Shown here one piece after another: positions 1 through 10,449 of a stretch of DNA of 64,000 nt (the stretch's first letter is position 1; each line of letters opens with the position of its first letter). Source of the DNA: Melioribacter roseus P3M-2 (GTDB taxonomy: Bacteria > Bacteroidota > Ignavibacteria > Ignavibacteriales > Melioribacteraceae); NCBI RefSeq assembly GCF_000279145.1, contig NC_018178.1:2090001-2154000 (forward strand). Direction: 5' to 3'. The notes under the pieces are model-generated. The model was given only the letters and a program-made list of their open reading frames with translations. It made no database searches and was not told the origin of the DNA. A program made the translations under genes and the position numbers.

Positions 1-1366
<1,366 letters not shown>

Positions 1367-1433
1367 TTAATTTTATTCCAAGATAGATGTATAAGTTTTC
1401 GTTCTCTCCAATCTTTTTTAATGTTTGAAATTT

Positions 1434-1550
<117 letters not shown>

Positions 1551-1919
1551 TTATAATTTAAGCCCGATTATACGTCGGGCTTTTTTATTTAAAATGTATT
1601 TTAATGAAAAATTAAGTAAGGCAACGGCGCGGGAGCCCCGCCGATGGCGGGATGAAATCCGGTAGCTGCCAGGATTATAATTTAAGCCCGATTATAAGTC
1701 GGGCTTTTGTATTTTAAAATGTATGTTAATGAAAAATTAAGTAAGGCAACGGTGCGGGAGTCCCGCCGGTGGCGGGATAAAATCCGGTAGCTGCCAGGAT
1801 TATAATTTAAGCCCGATTATACGTCGGGCTTTTTTATTTTAAAATGTATTTTAATGAAAATTAAGTAAGGCAACGGTGCGGGAGCCCCGCCGATGGCGGG
1901 GTAAATCCGGTAGCTGTTA
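1551..1919 (+). repeat. Tandem degenerate copies of the 5S rRNA tail plus terminator
   Basis: After the true 5S gene, its last ~34 bases recur three times, starting at about 1620, 1745 and 1869 (periods 125 and 124). The first two copies carry the same spacer and the same AGCCCGA/TCGGGCT terminator; the third ends at about 1919. In every copy the bases AGTA, between GCGGGAG and GGTAGCTG of the real 5S, are replaced by about 25 bases built on the hairpin CCCGCC-GAT-GGCGGG and ending AAATCC. The real 5S gene lacks this insert. No gene is visible in this stretch, nor in the ~100 AT-rich bases from there to the end of dnaX. Confidence 0.9.
1561..1587 (+). terminator. rRNA operon terminator
   Basis: A 7-bp stem AGCCCGA/TCGGGCT (1561-1567 with 1575-1581) with a short loop is followed by a T run. 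It sits 10 bases after the 5S gene. The same hairpin and its flanks recur in the repeats downstream. Confidence 0.9.
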
Positions 1920-2019
1920 AGTATATAATTTTATTTCTATGAAATTATTCGAGCATGGGAAAAAAGTGATAGATATCAAACTTACTAAAATTGTTAAAAG
2001 ATAATTGCTGTACTTGGGA

Positions 2020-3603
2020 TTATATTTTTTTTCCGCCCAACTTATCTATTACTGCTTTTGCCAACGTATTCAATTCTTCCGATTTCGCGGAATTGCCGGC
2101 ATTCGAAATATTAAATTCAATCTTTTTGCCGAAAATTTCTTTAGTCTTTTGCTCTAAATAATTTTTGTGATCATTGATAATATCAAAATCGTCAGGGTGT
2201 TCTACTTCCAGAACTATGCGATTGTCGATAAATTCTATGGGATTTGTTTTGTTGAGAAGCGATCCGAAAAAGAGTTTTTCCGATTTTACCTGCTCTACGA
2301 ATTCGTTCCATTTGGAAATTATTCCTTTTAACTCCTTTTCGTCCTTAGGCGAAGGAGCGACGAATTTTTTTACTTCGGGAACGTTTACTTCTTCCTTGTA
2401 AGCGGGTCTTACATTCGATGTTTTCTGCGTTTTATTTTGGATAGGAGAAGAATCAATATTTCTGTTTACCGGAGTTGAAGAAATTTGTTTTATAATATCG
2501 CTGATTGTTGCGGTTTTCTCTAAACCGATTAATTGGCACAAAGCAATTTCTATTTTAAGCCGCTGGTCTGTAGCTGACTTGATTTCATATTGAGTTTTAT
2601 TTATAAATGTTAGTATCCTGAGTAAGTCGCTTTCCGAGAAGCTGTCTTTATACAGGAGATATTTTTCTTTATACAGTTCGGCCGCTTCGACTAGATCGGT
2701 CGATTTCCTTAATACTACCGTGAAAATATTTCTGAAATGTTCGTTCAATTCATTCAGAAAATCGATAAAATTCCATCCGTTGTCGTAGATAGTTCGCGTA
2801 ACTTCGAATGCAGCGTTATAGTCTTTCGAAAGTATAGCGTCGGATATGCGGAAATAAATATCCTGATCGATTAAGTTCAACATTTGAGAGATTTCTTCGG
2901 AATTAACCTTTTTTCCGCTATACGAAATTATTTGGTCGAAGAGACTTTCCGCGTCCCTAAGGGCGCCGTCGGCTTTTTTGGCTATTAACGAAAGCGCCGT
3001 ATCGTCAATTTGAATGCCCTCGGCTTCCGCGATTTTTGAAAGCAGGTCTTTTATCGTATTTAATTCGATTCTTCGAAAATCAAAACGTTGACAACGGGAT
3101 ACAATCGTAAGCGGCACTTTGTGAACGTCCGTGGTGGCAAAAATAAACAGCGTGTGTTCCGGCGGTTCTTCCAACGTTTTCAAAAGGGCGTTAAAAGATT
3201 CAGGAGTGAGCATATGAACTTCGTCGATGATATAAACTTTATATTTCCCTTTGGCAGGAGCGTACTTTACGGATTCTCTTAACGATCGTATCTCTTCTAT
3301 CCTTCTGTTTGAAGCGCCGTCAATTTCGATTACGTCGAGAGACTGGGAGTTGTGAAAAGATTTACACATTTCGCATTCGTTGCACGGTTCGCCGTCTAAC
3401 GGATTGAGGCAATTTAATACCTTTGCAAGAATTCGAGCCGTAGTGGTTTTTCCTACTCCGCGCGGACCCGCAAAAAGATATGCGTGCGCAATTCTGTTGT
3501 TTTTAATGGCATTTTTCAGAGTGGTTGTAATGTGTTCCTGACCTACAACTTCTTCGAATTTCTGAGGTCGCCATTTACGCGCTGTTACTAAAAAATTGCT
3601 CAT
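2020..3603 (-). CDS. dnaX: DNA polymerase III subunit gamma/tau
   Basis: This is the ATPase of the replicative clamp loader, which opens the beta clamp and loads it on primed DNA. The AAA+ module is complete. The P-loop GPRGVGKT is at residues 46-53, the zinc-binding cysteines are C65, C74, C77 and C80, Walker B DEVH is at 127-130, and the SRC sensor motif is at 169-171. The remaining ~300 residues form the clamp-loader collar and a tau-like tail with a low-complexity linker near 380-425. At 527 residues it is typical for the phylum. It is the last gene of lon-msrC-dnaX, starting 4 bases after msrC. The common partners ybaB and recR do not follow it; the rRNA repeats converge on its 3' end. 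A shorter gamma form is not evident. Confidence 0.97.
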   Translation of the reverse strand: MSNFLVTARKWRPQKFEEVVGQEHITTTLKNAIKNNRIAHAYLFAGPRGVGKTTTARILAKVLNCLNPLDGEPCNECEMCKSFHNSQSLDVIEIDGASNRRIEEIRSLRESVKYAPAKGKYKVYIIDEVHMLTPESFNALLKTLEEPPEHTLFIFATTDVHKVPLTIVSRCQRFDFRRIELNTIKDLLSKIAEAEGIQIDDTALSLIAKKADGALRDAESLFDQIISYSGKKVNSEEISQMLNLIDQDIYFRISDAILSKDYNAAFEVTRTIYDNGWNFIDFLNELNEHFRNIFTVVLRKSTDLVEAAELYKEKYLLYKDSFSESDLLRILTFINKTQYEIKSATDQRLKIEIALCQLIGLEKTATISDIIKQISSTPVNRNIDSSPIQNKTQKTSNVRPAYKEEVNVPEVKKFVAPSPKDEKELKGIISKWNEFVEQVKSEKLFFGSLLNKTNPIEFIDNRIVLEVEHPDDFDIINDHKNYLEQKTKEIFGKKIEFNISNAGNSAKSEELNTLAKAVIDKLGGKKI

Positions 3604-3607
3604 AATA

Positions 3608-4123
3608 TTATATCATTAATCGTTCTAGTTTATCCAAATTTAATTGTTCTGACAAAATTCCGATTAGACGTTCAAGATAAATTTTGTCGGTATTACCGAA
3701 TGCAGCGGGAATATAACTGTCCAGGTCCAAAACTCCGTATTTTATATCATCTTTGATTATGGGCACAACTATCTCGGATTTTGAACCCGCATCGCAATAA
3801 ATATGACCGGGAAATTTTTCCACGTCTTCAACCACTATTGTCTCTCCTGTTTCAATCGATTTTCCGCAAACCCCTTTTCCAAAGTTAATTTTTGTGCATG
3901 CTGTTTTACCCTGGAACGGCCCCAGATAAAGTATGCCGTCTCTGTTAAAATAAAAACCGACCCAGCTGATTTTATCGAATGTTTGTTTCAGAAGGGCGGT
4001 AATGTTCGAAAGATTCGAAAGCAGGGGCAAAGCGTTATCTAAAATGCTTTCCGATTGCTTGATTATCAGTTTATATTTTTCTTCTTCCGGAAGAACTTTG
4101 TCTATTTGTTGATACTCAGCCAT
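3608..4123 (-). CDS. msrC: GAF-domain free methionine-(R)-sulfoxide reductase
   Basis: The product is a small GAF-domain enzyme that reduces free methionine-R-sulfoxide to methionine in the cytoplasm. The three cysteines characteristic of the fRMsr family are present at C76 (TACTKI), C86 (KGVCGKS) and C110 (IYCDAG). Their spacing matches Cys84/94/118 of the E. coli enzyme. The length of 171 residues fits the family. The start codon overlaps the lon stop by one base (TAATG), so translation is probably coupled to lon. A repair enzyme next to lon fits a protein-damage theme, but that link is inference. Other GAF proteins bind small ligands; the three cysteines make the reductase much more likely. 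Confidence 0.9.
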   Translation of the reverse strand: MAEYQQIDKVLPEEEKYKLIIKQSESILDNALPLLSNLSNITALLKQTFDKISWVGFYFNRDGILYLGPFQGKTACTKINFGKGVCGKSIETGETIVVEDVEKFPGHIYCDAGSKSEIVVPIIKDDIKYGVLDLDSYIPAAFGNTDKIYLERLIGILSEQLNLDKLERLMI

Positions 4124-6543
4124 TATTTCCTACTTTTTTTAGAGGTAGTTTTCTTTTTCCTTGTTCCGGTTATTTTCCCGAAGACATACGGTATGGCGTC
4201 TTTTATAGTCTCTATCGGAATAATCTGAAGTCCTTCTTTTACTTCCGGTTTGATTTCGGTTAAATCTTTCTCATTGTCTTTAGGAATAAGAACGATCGAC
4301 ATACCGTTTCTTTGAGCGGCGAGTAATTTTTCGTTCAGTCCGCCTATCGGAATAACTTTTCCTCTCAGTGTAATTTCTCCGGTCATGGCTACGTCGTTCC
4401 GGGCAGGTTTACCGCTGAAGACCGAATAAAGAGCCATTGCCATTGTTATGCCCGCTGAAGGACCGTCTTTGGGAATGGCGCCTTCCGGCAGGTGAATGTG
4501 AACTTCTTTGCCTTTATGAAAATTGGCAGGAAGACCCAATTCTTTAGCATTCGACCGGAGGTAGCTCAATGCGGCAAGCGCCGATTCTTTCATAACATTA
4601 CCGATTTGTCCCGTAAGAGTAAGTTTTTCCTGACCGTCCATAACGGTCGCATCGACCTGTAAAATTTCTCCGCCGACGCTTGTCCATGCCAATCCCGTTA
4701 CGCTTCCGACCCGTAATTCTTTGTCGGCTTTCTTAGGACGGAATCGGGGAACGCCAAGATATTTTTCAATAGTTTCGGGTGTAATCGTAATTTTCAATTT
4801 CGGCTTTTTCTTACCGTTTGTTGAAATTACGATTTCGTGCGCCGTTTTTCTGAATACCGACGCAATTTCGCGCTCAAGATTTCTGACTCCCGATTCCCGC
4901 GTATATTCGTTGATAATCTTTTTGATCGCTTCGTCCTGAATTTCGATTTTGAATTTATCGAGTCCGTGCGCCTTTAATTGCTTGGGAATAATATGTCTTT
5001 TCGCAATTTCAAGTTTTTCAAATTCCAGGTATCCGGGTAATTCTATAATCTCCATACGATCCTGAAGGGGTAACGGAATATTATATCTGACATTTGCCGT
5101 AGTAATAAACATTACCTGCGAGAGATCATAATCGACGTCGAGATAATGGTCGTTGAATGAGTGATTTTGTTCGGGATCGAGAACTTCGAGCATAGCCGAA
5201 GACGGGTCGCCCCGGAAATCCATGCTCATTTTATCGATTTCGTCAAGCAGCATTACCGGATTAATTGTCTTGGCTTTTTTCATCGACTGAATAATCTTGC
5301 CCGGCATGGAGCCGATATATGTTCTGCGATGCCCTCTGATTTCAGCTTCGTCGCGTACTCCGCCAAGTGAAATCCTTACAAAGTTACGTCCAAGCGCTCT
5401 TGCGATTGATTTTCCCAATGAAGTTTTTCCAACTCCGGGAGGTCCTACAAAACAAAGTATTTGTCCCCGCATACTTTTGACGAGATTCAGAACGGCAATA
5501 TGTTCGACAATTCTTTCTTTCGGTTTTTCGAGTCCGTAATGGTCTTCGTCGAGGATTTTTCTGACGTTTTTCACGTCGAGATTGTCGCGCGTTTTTTTGT
5601 GCCAGGGCACTGCAATCAGCCAATCGAGGTAGTTTCTAATTACCGTCGCTTCGGGGGAAGACGGAGGCGTCTTCTTTAATTTATTCAATTCGTCTATGGC
5701 TTTTTCATAGACGGGTTTGGGCATCTTTGCTTTTTCGATTTGCTCTTTTAATTTGACAAATTCGGGAGCGATTTCCTCTTCGTCTCCCAGTTCTTCCTGC
5801 AATATTCTTATCTGTTCCTGTATAATAAATTTGCGCTGTGTCTTGGCAATATTTTCCTGGACTTTATTTTCAATCTCTTTTTCGATTTTAAGAATTTCAA
5901 TTTCCGAATTGAGTATTCTTATGACTTCATAAAGTTGGTCTTTCAGAGAAAAATGTTGTAGAATTTTTTGTTTTACTTCGATCGATTGATTTATGTTGGC
6001 TGCTACGTAGAACAGTTTGCGGTCGGGCTCGTCGATATTTTCGAATGCATTGATGGCTTCTGGCGGAATAGCTTTGTTTATTTTAACATATTCCTTAAAC
6101 AGGTTCGACATCTGCCTTAAAAGGGCGTTGAGCTCGCGTGGATTTTCCTCGGTTGGCGTAATAACTTCCAATTCCGCTTCGAAAAATTCTTTTCTGTCCG
6201 TAAAACGAACTATTCTGCCCTGAATCACTCCGTCGACCAAAATTTTCAGTAAGCCGTTGGGCAATTTCAGGATTTGAATAATTTTTGCTATCGTGCCTTC
6301 GGGATAAATATCCTCCGGAGTTGGTTCTTCGATCGACGCCTTTTTTTGAGCGGCAAGGAAAATATACTTGGAGTTTTCGAGCGCAAAATTTGCGGCTTTG
6401 ATCGATTGTTCTCTTCCTACGAGTACGGGAAAAATCATGTAGGGGAAAACTACTGTATCTCTCAGAGGCAATACCGGTAATTTATTCGGAATGTCCTCAA
6501 TCATCGAATAATCATTTTCGCTGGCTTTGATTTTTTCTTCCAT
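4123..6543 (-). CDS. lon: ATP-dependent protease Lon
   Basis: This is the homohexameric AAA+ serine protease that degrades misfolded and selected regulatory proteins in the cytoplasm. The N-terminal LON substrate-binding domain spans about residues 20-215, followed by a coiled coil. The AAA+ domain has Walker A GPPGVGKT near 367-374. The C-terminal protease domain carries the Ser-Lys dyad, S696 in DGPSAG and K739 in GLNEKLLAA; the 43-residue spacing is the family norm. The tail is lysine-rich. At 806 residues it is full length. It is first in lon-msrC-dnaX and diverges from suhB across a 150-base gap that must hold both promoters; I could not assign them with confidence. An AAAGGA ribosome-binding site lies upstream of the ATG. 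Confidence 0.98.
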   Translation of the reverse strand: MEEKIKASENDYSMIEDIPNKLPVLPLRDTVVFPYMIFPVLVGREQSIKAANFALENSKYIFLAAQKKASIEEPTPEDIYPEGTIAKIIQILKLPNGLLKILVDGVIQGRIVRFTDRKEFFEAELEVITPTEENPRELNALLRQMSNLFKEYVKINKAIPPEAINAFENIDEPDRKLFYVAANINQSIEVKQKILQHFSLKDQLYEVIRILNSEIEILKIEKEIENKVQENIAKTQRKFIIQEQIRILQEELGDEEEIAPEFVKLKEQIEKAKMPKPVYEKAIDELNKLKKTPPSSPEATVIRNYLDWLIAVPWHKKTRDNLDVKNVRKILDEDHYGLEKPKERIVEHIAVLNLVKSMRGQILCFVGPPGVGKTSLGKSIARALGRNFVRISLGGVRDEAEIRGHRRTYIGSMPGKIIQSMKKAKTINPVMLLDEIDKMSMDFRGDPSSAMLEVLDPEQNHSFNDHYLDVDYDLSQVMFITTANVRYNIPLPLQDRMEIIELPGYLEFEKLEIAKRHIIPKQLKAHGLDKFKIEIQDEAIKKIINEYTRESGVRNLEREIASVFRKTAHEIVISTNGKKKPKLKITITPETIEKYLGVPRFRPKKADKELRVGSVTGLAWTSVGGEILQVDATVMDGQEKLTLTGQIGNVMKESALAALSYLRSNAKELGLPANFHKGKEVHIHLPEGAIPKDGPSAGITMAMALYSVFSGKPARNDVAMTGEITLRGKVIPIGGLNEKLLAAQRNGMSIVLIPKDNEKDLTEIKPEVKEGLQIIPIETIKDAIPYVFGKITGTRKKKTTSKKSRK

Positions 6544-6693
6544 ATAAAACTTTGTTCCTTTGTATTGGTTGAATTAAATATACATAATAATGCGCAGGCT
6601 ATCAATCAGTATAAAACGCCCGAAGAAATTCAATTTTTGTTCTACAAAAATAGTATTTTTGTGGGACATAATTTTAATCTTTACGGGGCATAA

Positions 6694-7461
6694 ATGCTTG
6701 ACAAAGTAATTGAAGCGGCGCAAATAGCCGGAGAAATTATCAAAGAAGGTTACAGAAAGAATATTTCCATAGAATATAAAACTAATCTGGCAAATCTCGT
6801 CACCGAAATCGATAAAAAATCCGAAGAAGCGATAATTAATTTTATATCGAAAGAATTTCCCGGCCATTCTGTATTGGCTGAGGAAAGCGGCATTAAGGAA
6901 CGGGATTCGGAGTACAAATGGATTATCGACCCGTTGGACGGCACTACGAATTTCGCGCACGGGCTCCCGATTTTTTCGGTTTCGATTGCCGTACAAAGAA
7001 GCGACGAGGTCATTTGCGGAGTAGTCTACGACGTTATGAGAGAAGCGATTTACAGCGCCGAAAAAGGCGGCGGCGCTTTTTGTAACGGCCGTAAATTAAA
7101 GGTAAGCCTGAATGACGATTTGAGAAAGAGTCTGCTCGTTACCGGATTTCCGTATAATATTGATGAAAATCCCGGCCATGCAATTGAACGTTTCGTAATT
7201 TTCCTGAAAAATTCGAGAGCCGTCAGACGTCTCGGTTCGGCGGCTATCGATCTGTGTTACGTAGCCGAGGGAATTTTCGATGGTTTTTGGGAAGTCTCTT
7301 TAAATCCGTGGGATATGGCTGCGGGCAAATTAATCGTCGAAGAAGCCGGCGGAGTGGTCACTAATTTTAATAATGAACCGCTCGATCTTGCCGGGAAACA
7401 GATATTGGCTACGAACGGAAAAATTCACGATAAAATGCTAAAATTGCTAAACAGCGTCTGA
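6694..7461 (+). CDS. suhB: Inositol-1-monophosphatase family protein
   Basis: The product is a magnesium-dependent phosphatase acting on inositol monophosphate or related sugar phosphates. Both family signatures are present. The metal-binding segment runs from E63-E64 in LAEESG to IDPLDGTTNF (D79, D82), and the second motif is PWDMAAGKL with D207. The length of 255 residues is typical. In proteobacteria the same family includes SuhB, which also helps rRNA transcription; whether that applies here is unknown, although an rRNA operon lies about 5 kb away. The gene stands alone on the plus strand, divergent from lon, with a probable terminator after it. Confidence 0.9.
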   Translation: MLDKVIEAAQIAGEIIKEGYRKNISIEYKTNLANLVTEIDKKSEEAIINFISKEFPGHSVLAEESGIKERDSEYKWIIDPLDGTTNFAHGLPIFSVSIAVQRSDEVICGVVYDVMREAIYSAEKGGGAFCNGRKLKVSLNDDLRKSLLVTGFPYNIDENPGHAIERFVIFLKNSRAVRRLGSAAIDLCYVAEGIFDGFWEVSLNPWDMAAGKLIVEEAGGVVTNFNNEPLDLAGKQILATNGKIHDKMLKLLNSV

Positions 7462-7501
7462 CTCTTGTTATATAAAACTTATTGTTTTAATTTTGCGTTA
7501 T

Positions 7502-7537
7502 AAAAAAGAACCGATTCTTGTGAACGGTTACTTTTTT
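7502..7537. terminator. Possible terminator after suhB
   Basis: A short inverted repeat AACCG (7509-7513) / CGGTT (7525-7529) is flanked by an A run on the left and a T run on the right, so it could work in either direction. The stem is weak and the loop is long. Confidence 0.4.
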
Positions 7538-7561
7538 GATTAAATAAATAAAATAAGAATA

Positions 7562-7660
7562 ACAGGACTTGATCCCCGGGACAGGTACCATGAAAATGAA
7601 ACTCTTTTTCCTTTCCGTATCTAATACTTCACACTCGTCCTTAGATGGAATCCGTCCTGT
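7562..7660 (+). promoter_or_regulatory. Candidate structured mRNA leader before panB
   Basis: The ~100 bases before panB begin and end with complementary arms: ACAGGAC (7562-7568) pairs with GTCCTGT (7654-7660). The helix continues as GAT/ATC after a small internal loop, with two further C-G pairs. The 3' arm ends two bases before the first panB ATG, so closing the helix could hide the start region. This resembles the layout of a translational riboswitch or autoregulated leader. I recognise no known riboswitch class; the Firmicute 'pan' RNA motif is a possible comparison, but I cannot confirm a match. Confidence 0.35.
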
Positions 7661-7662
7661 AA

Positions 7663-8460
7663 ATGAGGCTAATGAAAACCGTATCGGAATTCAGAAAATC
7701 TAAATCGAAGGAAAAAATTTCGATTGTTACCTGCTATGACTACTGGTCGGCAAGAATTATCGACGAGTCGGATATCGATGCAGCCCTCGTCGGCGACAGT
7801 CTCGCTATGGTAATACACGGCTATGAAACTACCGTTAACGCCGACATAGATTTAATGGCTTTGCATACTTCCGCCGTAAAACGCGGGATTACAAACAAAC
7901 TTATTATAGCGGACATGCCGTTCCTTGCGCACCGTAGGGGCAAAGATAAATTGATTGAAAATGCGGGGAAATTAATTAAAGCAGGAGCGCAGGCATTAAA
8001 AATTGAAGGCGGCGACCAGGATACGATCGATTCAATTCGTTATTTGATCGATTCGGGCATCCCCGTCATGGGACATCTTGGACTGACGCCTCAATCGGTT
8101 CACAAGTTCGGCGGATTCAAATTAAGAGGTAAAGAAAAAGAAGAAGCCGATTTTATTATCGAAAGCGCGGGCAAACTGGAAGCCGCAGGATGTTTTGGGA
8201 TTGTACTCGAAATGGTGCCTTCGCAAATTGCAAAGGAAGTTACGGAACAAATTTCGATTCCTACTATCGGCATAGGCGCAGGTATGTATATGGACGGACA
8301 GGTGCTCGTTCTTCATGATATGTTGGGATTTAATAAAGATTTTAGTCCTAAGTTCCTGAGAAAATATATGGATGGTTACAGTTCGATTATGGACGCGGTT
8401 AATGCTTATTCACGCGACGTTAAAAACGGAAATTTTCCGAATAAAAACGAGAGTTACTGA
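7663..8460 (+). CDS. panB: 3-methyl-2-oxobutanoate hydroxymethyltransferase
   Basis: PanB transfers a hydroxymethyl group from 5,10-methylene-tetrahydrofolate to ketoisovalerate, giving ketopantoate, the first committed step of pantothenate synthesis. Family motifs are clear: VTCYDYWSA near the N-terminus, the metal and substrate site LVGDSLAMV, the GGDQ segment, and LEMVP with the catalytic glutamate. The length of 265 residues fits this TIM-barrel enzyme. Two starts are possible. The ATG at 7663 has no ribosome-binding site; the ATG at 7672 has GAGG only 3 bases upstream and would remove three residues. It heads the coenzyme A operon and its stop overlaps the panC start (TGATG). Confidence 0.95.
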   Translation: MRLMKTVSEFRKSKSKEKISIVTCYDYWSARIIDESDIDAALVGDSLAMVIHGYETTVNADIDLMALHTSAVKRGITNKLIIADMPFLAHRRGKDKLIENAGKLIKAGAQALKIEGGDQDTIDSIRYLIDSGIPVMGHLGLTPQSVHKFGGFKLRGKEKEEADFIIESAGKLEAAGCFGIVLEMVPSQIAKEVTEQISIPTIGIGAGMYMDGQVLVLHDMLGFNKDFSPKFLRKYMDGYSSIMDAVNAYSRDVKNGNFPNKNESY

Positions 8461-9218
8461 TGACAAGGATAATTAAAAAAATATCGGAATGGCGAAAAGT
8501 AAGAAATGAAACAGAAAACAAATCTATCGGCTTTGTGCCGACAATGGGAGCATTGCATCGGGGTCACGAATCATTAATTGAGAAAAGCGTGTCCGATAAC
8601 GAGATTACGGTTGTAAGCATTTTCGTCAATCCGACGCAATTTAACGACCCGGATGATTTGCAAAATTATCCCCGCGCTTTTGAAAAAGATTATGAGATTT
8701 TGAATTCCCATAACGTCGATTATCTTTTTTTTCCGGACTATGGAGAAATTTATAACGACAATTACAGATATAAACTAAGCGAATCGGAATTTAGTAAAAT
8801 TTTGTGCGGCAAATTCAGACCGGGACACTTTGACGGAGTATTGACGGTGGTAATGAAACTGTTCAACATTATTAAACCGCACAAAGCCTATTTCGGAGAA
8901 AAAGATTATCAACAGCTAAAATTAATCGAAGGAATGTGCAAAGCGTTTTTTATGGATATAGAAATAATTCAGTGTCCCATTGTAAGAGACGTAGACGGAC
9001 TGGCGTTAAGTTCCAGAAATAAACTGCTCTCGGAAGAGGAGCGTAAATTTGCGCTTAATTTCCCTCGCCTTTTGAAATCGGATAAGTCGAAAGAAGAAAT
9101 TTTCAGAGAGCTCGAAAATCTCGGCTTCAAAGTGGATTATATCGAAGAAATGGACGGGAGAAGATTGGGAGCCGTTTATGTGGGAAATGTGAGGTTGATC
9201 GATAATGTTAAAATCTAA
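8460..9218 (+). CDS. panC: Pantothenate synthetase (pantoate--beta-alanine ligase)
   Basis: PanC joins pantoate and beta-alanine using ATP via a pantoyl-adenylate. It belongs to the HIGH-motif nucleotidyltransferases: TMGALHRGH carries H33 and H36, and the conserved segments FVNPTQF, RPGHFDGV, FGEKDYQQL and LSSRNKLL follow in order. At 252 residues it is about 30 shorter than the E. coli enzyme. The C-terminus ([12 protein letters not shown]) is intact, so the loss is internal, in the small C-terminal domain after residue ~185. It overlaps panB by one base and coaBC by 14 bases, suggesting translational coupling. Its beta-alanine comes from panD at the end of the same operon. Confidence 0.96.
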   Translation: MTRIIKKISEWRKVRNETENKSIGFVPTMGALHRGHESLIEKSVSDNEITVVSIFVNPTQFNDPDDLQNYPRAFEKDYEILNSHNVDYLFFPDYGEIYNDNYRYKLSESEFSKILCGKFRPGHFDGVLTVVMKLFNIIKPHKAYFGEKDYQQLKLIEGMCKAFFMDIEIIQCPIVRDVDGLALSSRNKLLSEEERKFALNFPRLLKSDKSKEEIFRELENLGFKVDYIEEMDGRRLGAVYVGNVRLIDNVKI

Positions 9219-10449
9219 AAAAATTCTCCTCGGAATCACCGGCTCGATTGCGGCTTATAAATCGCTCTATCTGATTTCCAGATTGGTTCAGAACGGGTGC
9301 GATGTAAAAGTCGTTACTACAAAGTCGGCTCTTCAATTTGTAGGGAACGCCTCGATTGAAGGCTTAACCGGAAATCGGGTCTATAACGATTTATTCGATC
9401 CCGGAACGGTTATGAGCCACATCAATTTGATTAAATGGTGCGATCTTTTCATTATTGCGCCGGCTACGGCAAACGTGATTAATAAGATTGCTTCCGGTAT
9501 TGCCGACGATTTGCCGACTTCGCTTGCACTGGCAAGAGACAATTCCACGCCTTTCCTTGTGGCTCCGGCGATGAATACGAATATGTATTTCAATCCGGCA
9601 ACTCAGGCTTCTATAAAAAAATTAATCGAATTCGGCGCAGATGTTTTACCTACCGCGGAAGGTTACCTTGCGTGCGGCGACGAAGGCGCAGGTAAACTGC
9701 TTGAACCCGAAATTATTTTTAATGTCGTCAAAGCTAAATTGCTTAAAAAAGAGAAAGCCAAAAGAAAACTAAAAATTCTGATTACTGCCGGGGGCACAAA
9801 AGAAAATATCGACGGCGTGCGTTATATTACAAATTTGAGCACAGGAAAAACGGCGTCGGAATTGGCCAATTACTTTTTTGCCAGAGGACACGCTGTCGAT
9901 TACCTTTCGGCGGAAGATGCAATGCGTCCGGGAATGGTAAACAATATATATCGATTCGCGGATTTCGAAAGCTTGGATAACAGGATGAAATTGTTGCTTG
10001 GCAAAAATGATTATGACGTAGTCGTTCATAATGCCGCTGTCAGCGATTTTTCTCCGGCGTTAATGACGGCAGGGAATATTAAGCTCGATTTGCCGTCGAA
10101 TAAAAAAATCTCTTCCGGCGTTGAAAATGTTTCAATTATTTTAAAAAGAAATCACAAAATATTGGCGCGAATAAGAGAATACAGTTCGAAAAAGGAAATC
10201 ACGGTTGTCGGGTTTAAGTTTACCAATACGATGAATAAAGAAGAAAGAAAAGAAGCCGTCAAAAAATTGTTAACCGAGAGTAATTGCGACCTTGTTGTAC
10301 AAAACGACCTGAGCGATCGGACGAACGGCGTTCAGCGGAATTTTTATCTTTACGACAAGAACGGAATCATAAATTCTTCGGAAGATCCGTTTTCGCTCGC
10401 AATGCAACTCGAAAATTATTTTGAATCAAATAGACGGGATGAAAAATGA
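9205..10449 (+). CDS. coaBC: Bifunctional phosphopantothenoylcysteine decarboxylase / phosphopantothenate--cysteine ligase
   Basis: This fused enzyme performs two consecutive coenzyme A steps: CoaB condenses 4'-phosphopantothenate with cysteine, and CoaC decarboxylates the product to 4'-phosphopantetheine. The flavin-dependent CoaC half covers about residues 1-180: [10 protein letters not shown], the catalytic histidine H72 in MSHINLIKW, the PAMNTNMY motif, and C157 in LACGDEG. The CoaB half begins near 185 with [14 protein letters not shown] and TNLSTGK. The length of 414 residues is normal. The start overlaps panC by 14 bases and the end overlaps coaX by 4 (ATGA). Confidence 0.97.
   Translation: MLKSKKILLGITGSIAAYKSLYLISRLVQNGCDVKVVTTKSALQFVGNASIEGLTGNRVYNDLFDPGTVMSHINLIKWCDLFIIAPATANVINKIASGIADDLPTSLALARDNSTPFLVAPAMNTNMYFNPATQASIKKLIEFGADVLPTAEGYLACGDEGAGKLLEPEIIFNVVKAKLLKKEKAKRKLKILITAGGTKENIDGVRYITNLSTGKTASELANYFFARGHAVDYLSAEDAMRPGMVNNIYRFADFESLDNRMKLLLGKNDYDVVVHNAAVSDFSPALMTAGNIKLDLPSNKKISSGVENVSIILKRNHKILARIREYSSKKEITVVGFKFTNTMNKEERKEAVKKLLTESNCDLVVQNDLSDRTNGVQRNFYLYDKNGIINSSEDPFSLAMQLENYFESNRRDEK

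Noticed and set aside
1620-1919. CRISPR-like array in the repeats after 5S
   Set aside because: The ~125-base period, the homology to the 5S tail and the lack of variable spacers exclude it.
6630-6665. Bacteroidetes-type promoter (TTTG, TAnnTTTG) before suhB
   Set aside because: A TATTTTTG match exists at 6654-6661, but the upstream TTTG is 14 bases away rather than about 19-21, so the call is not supported.
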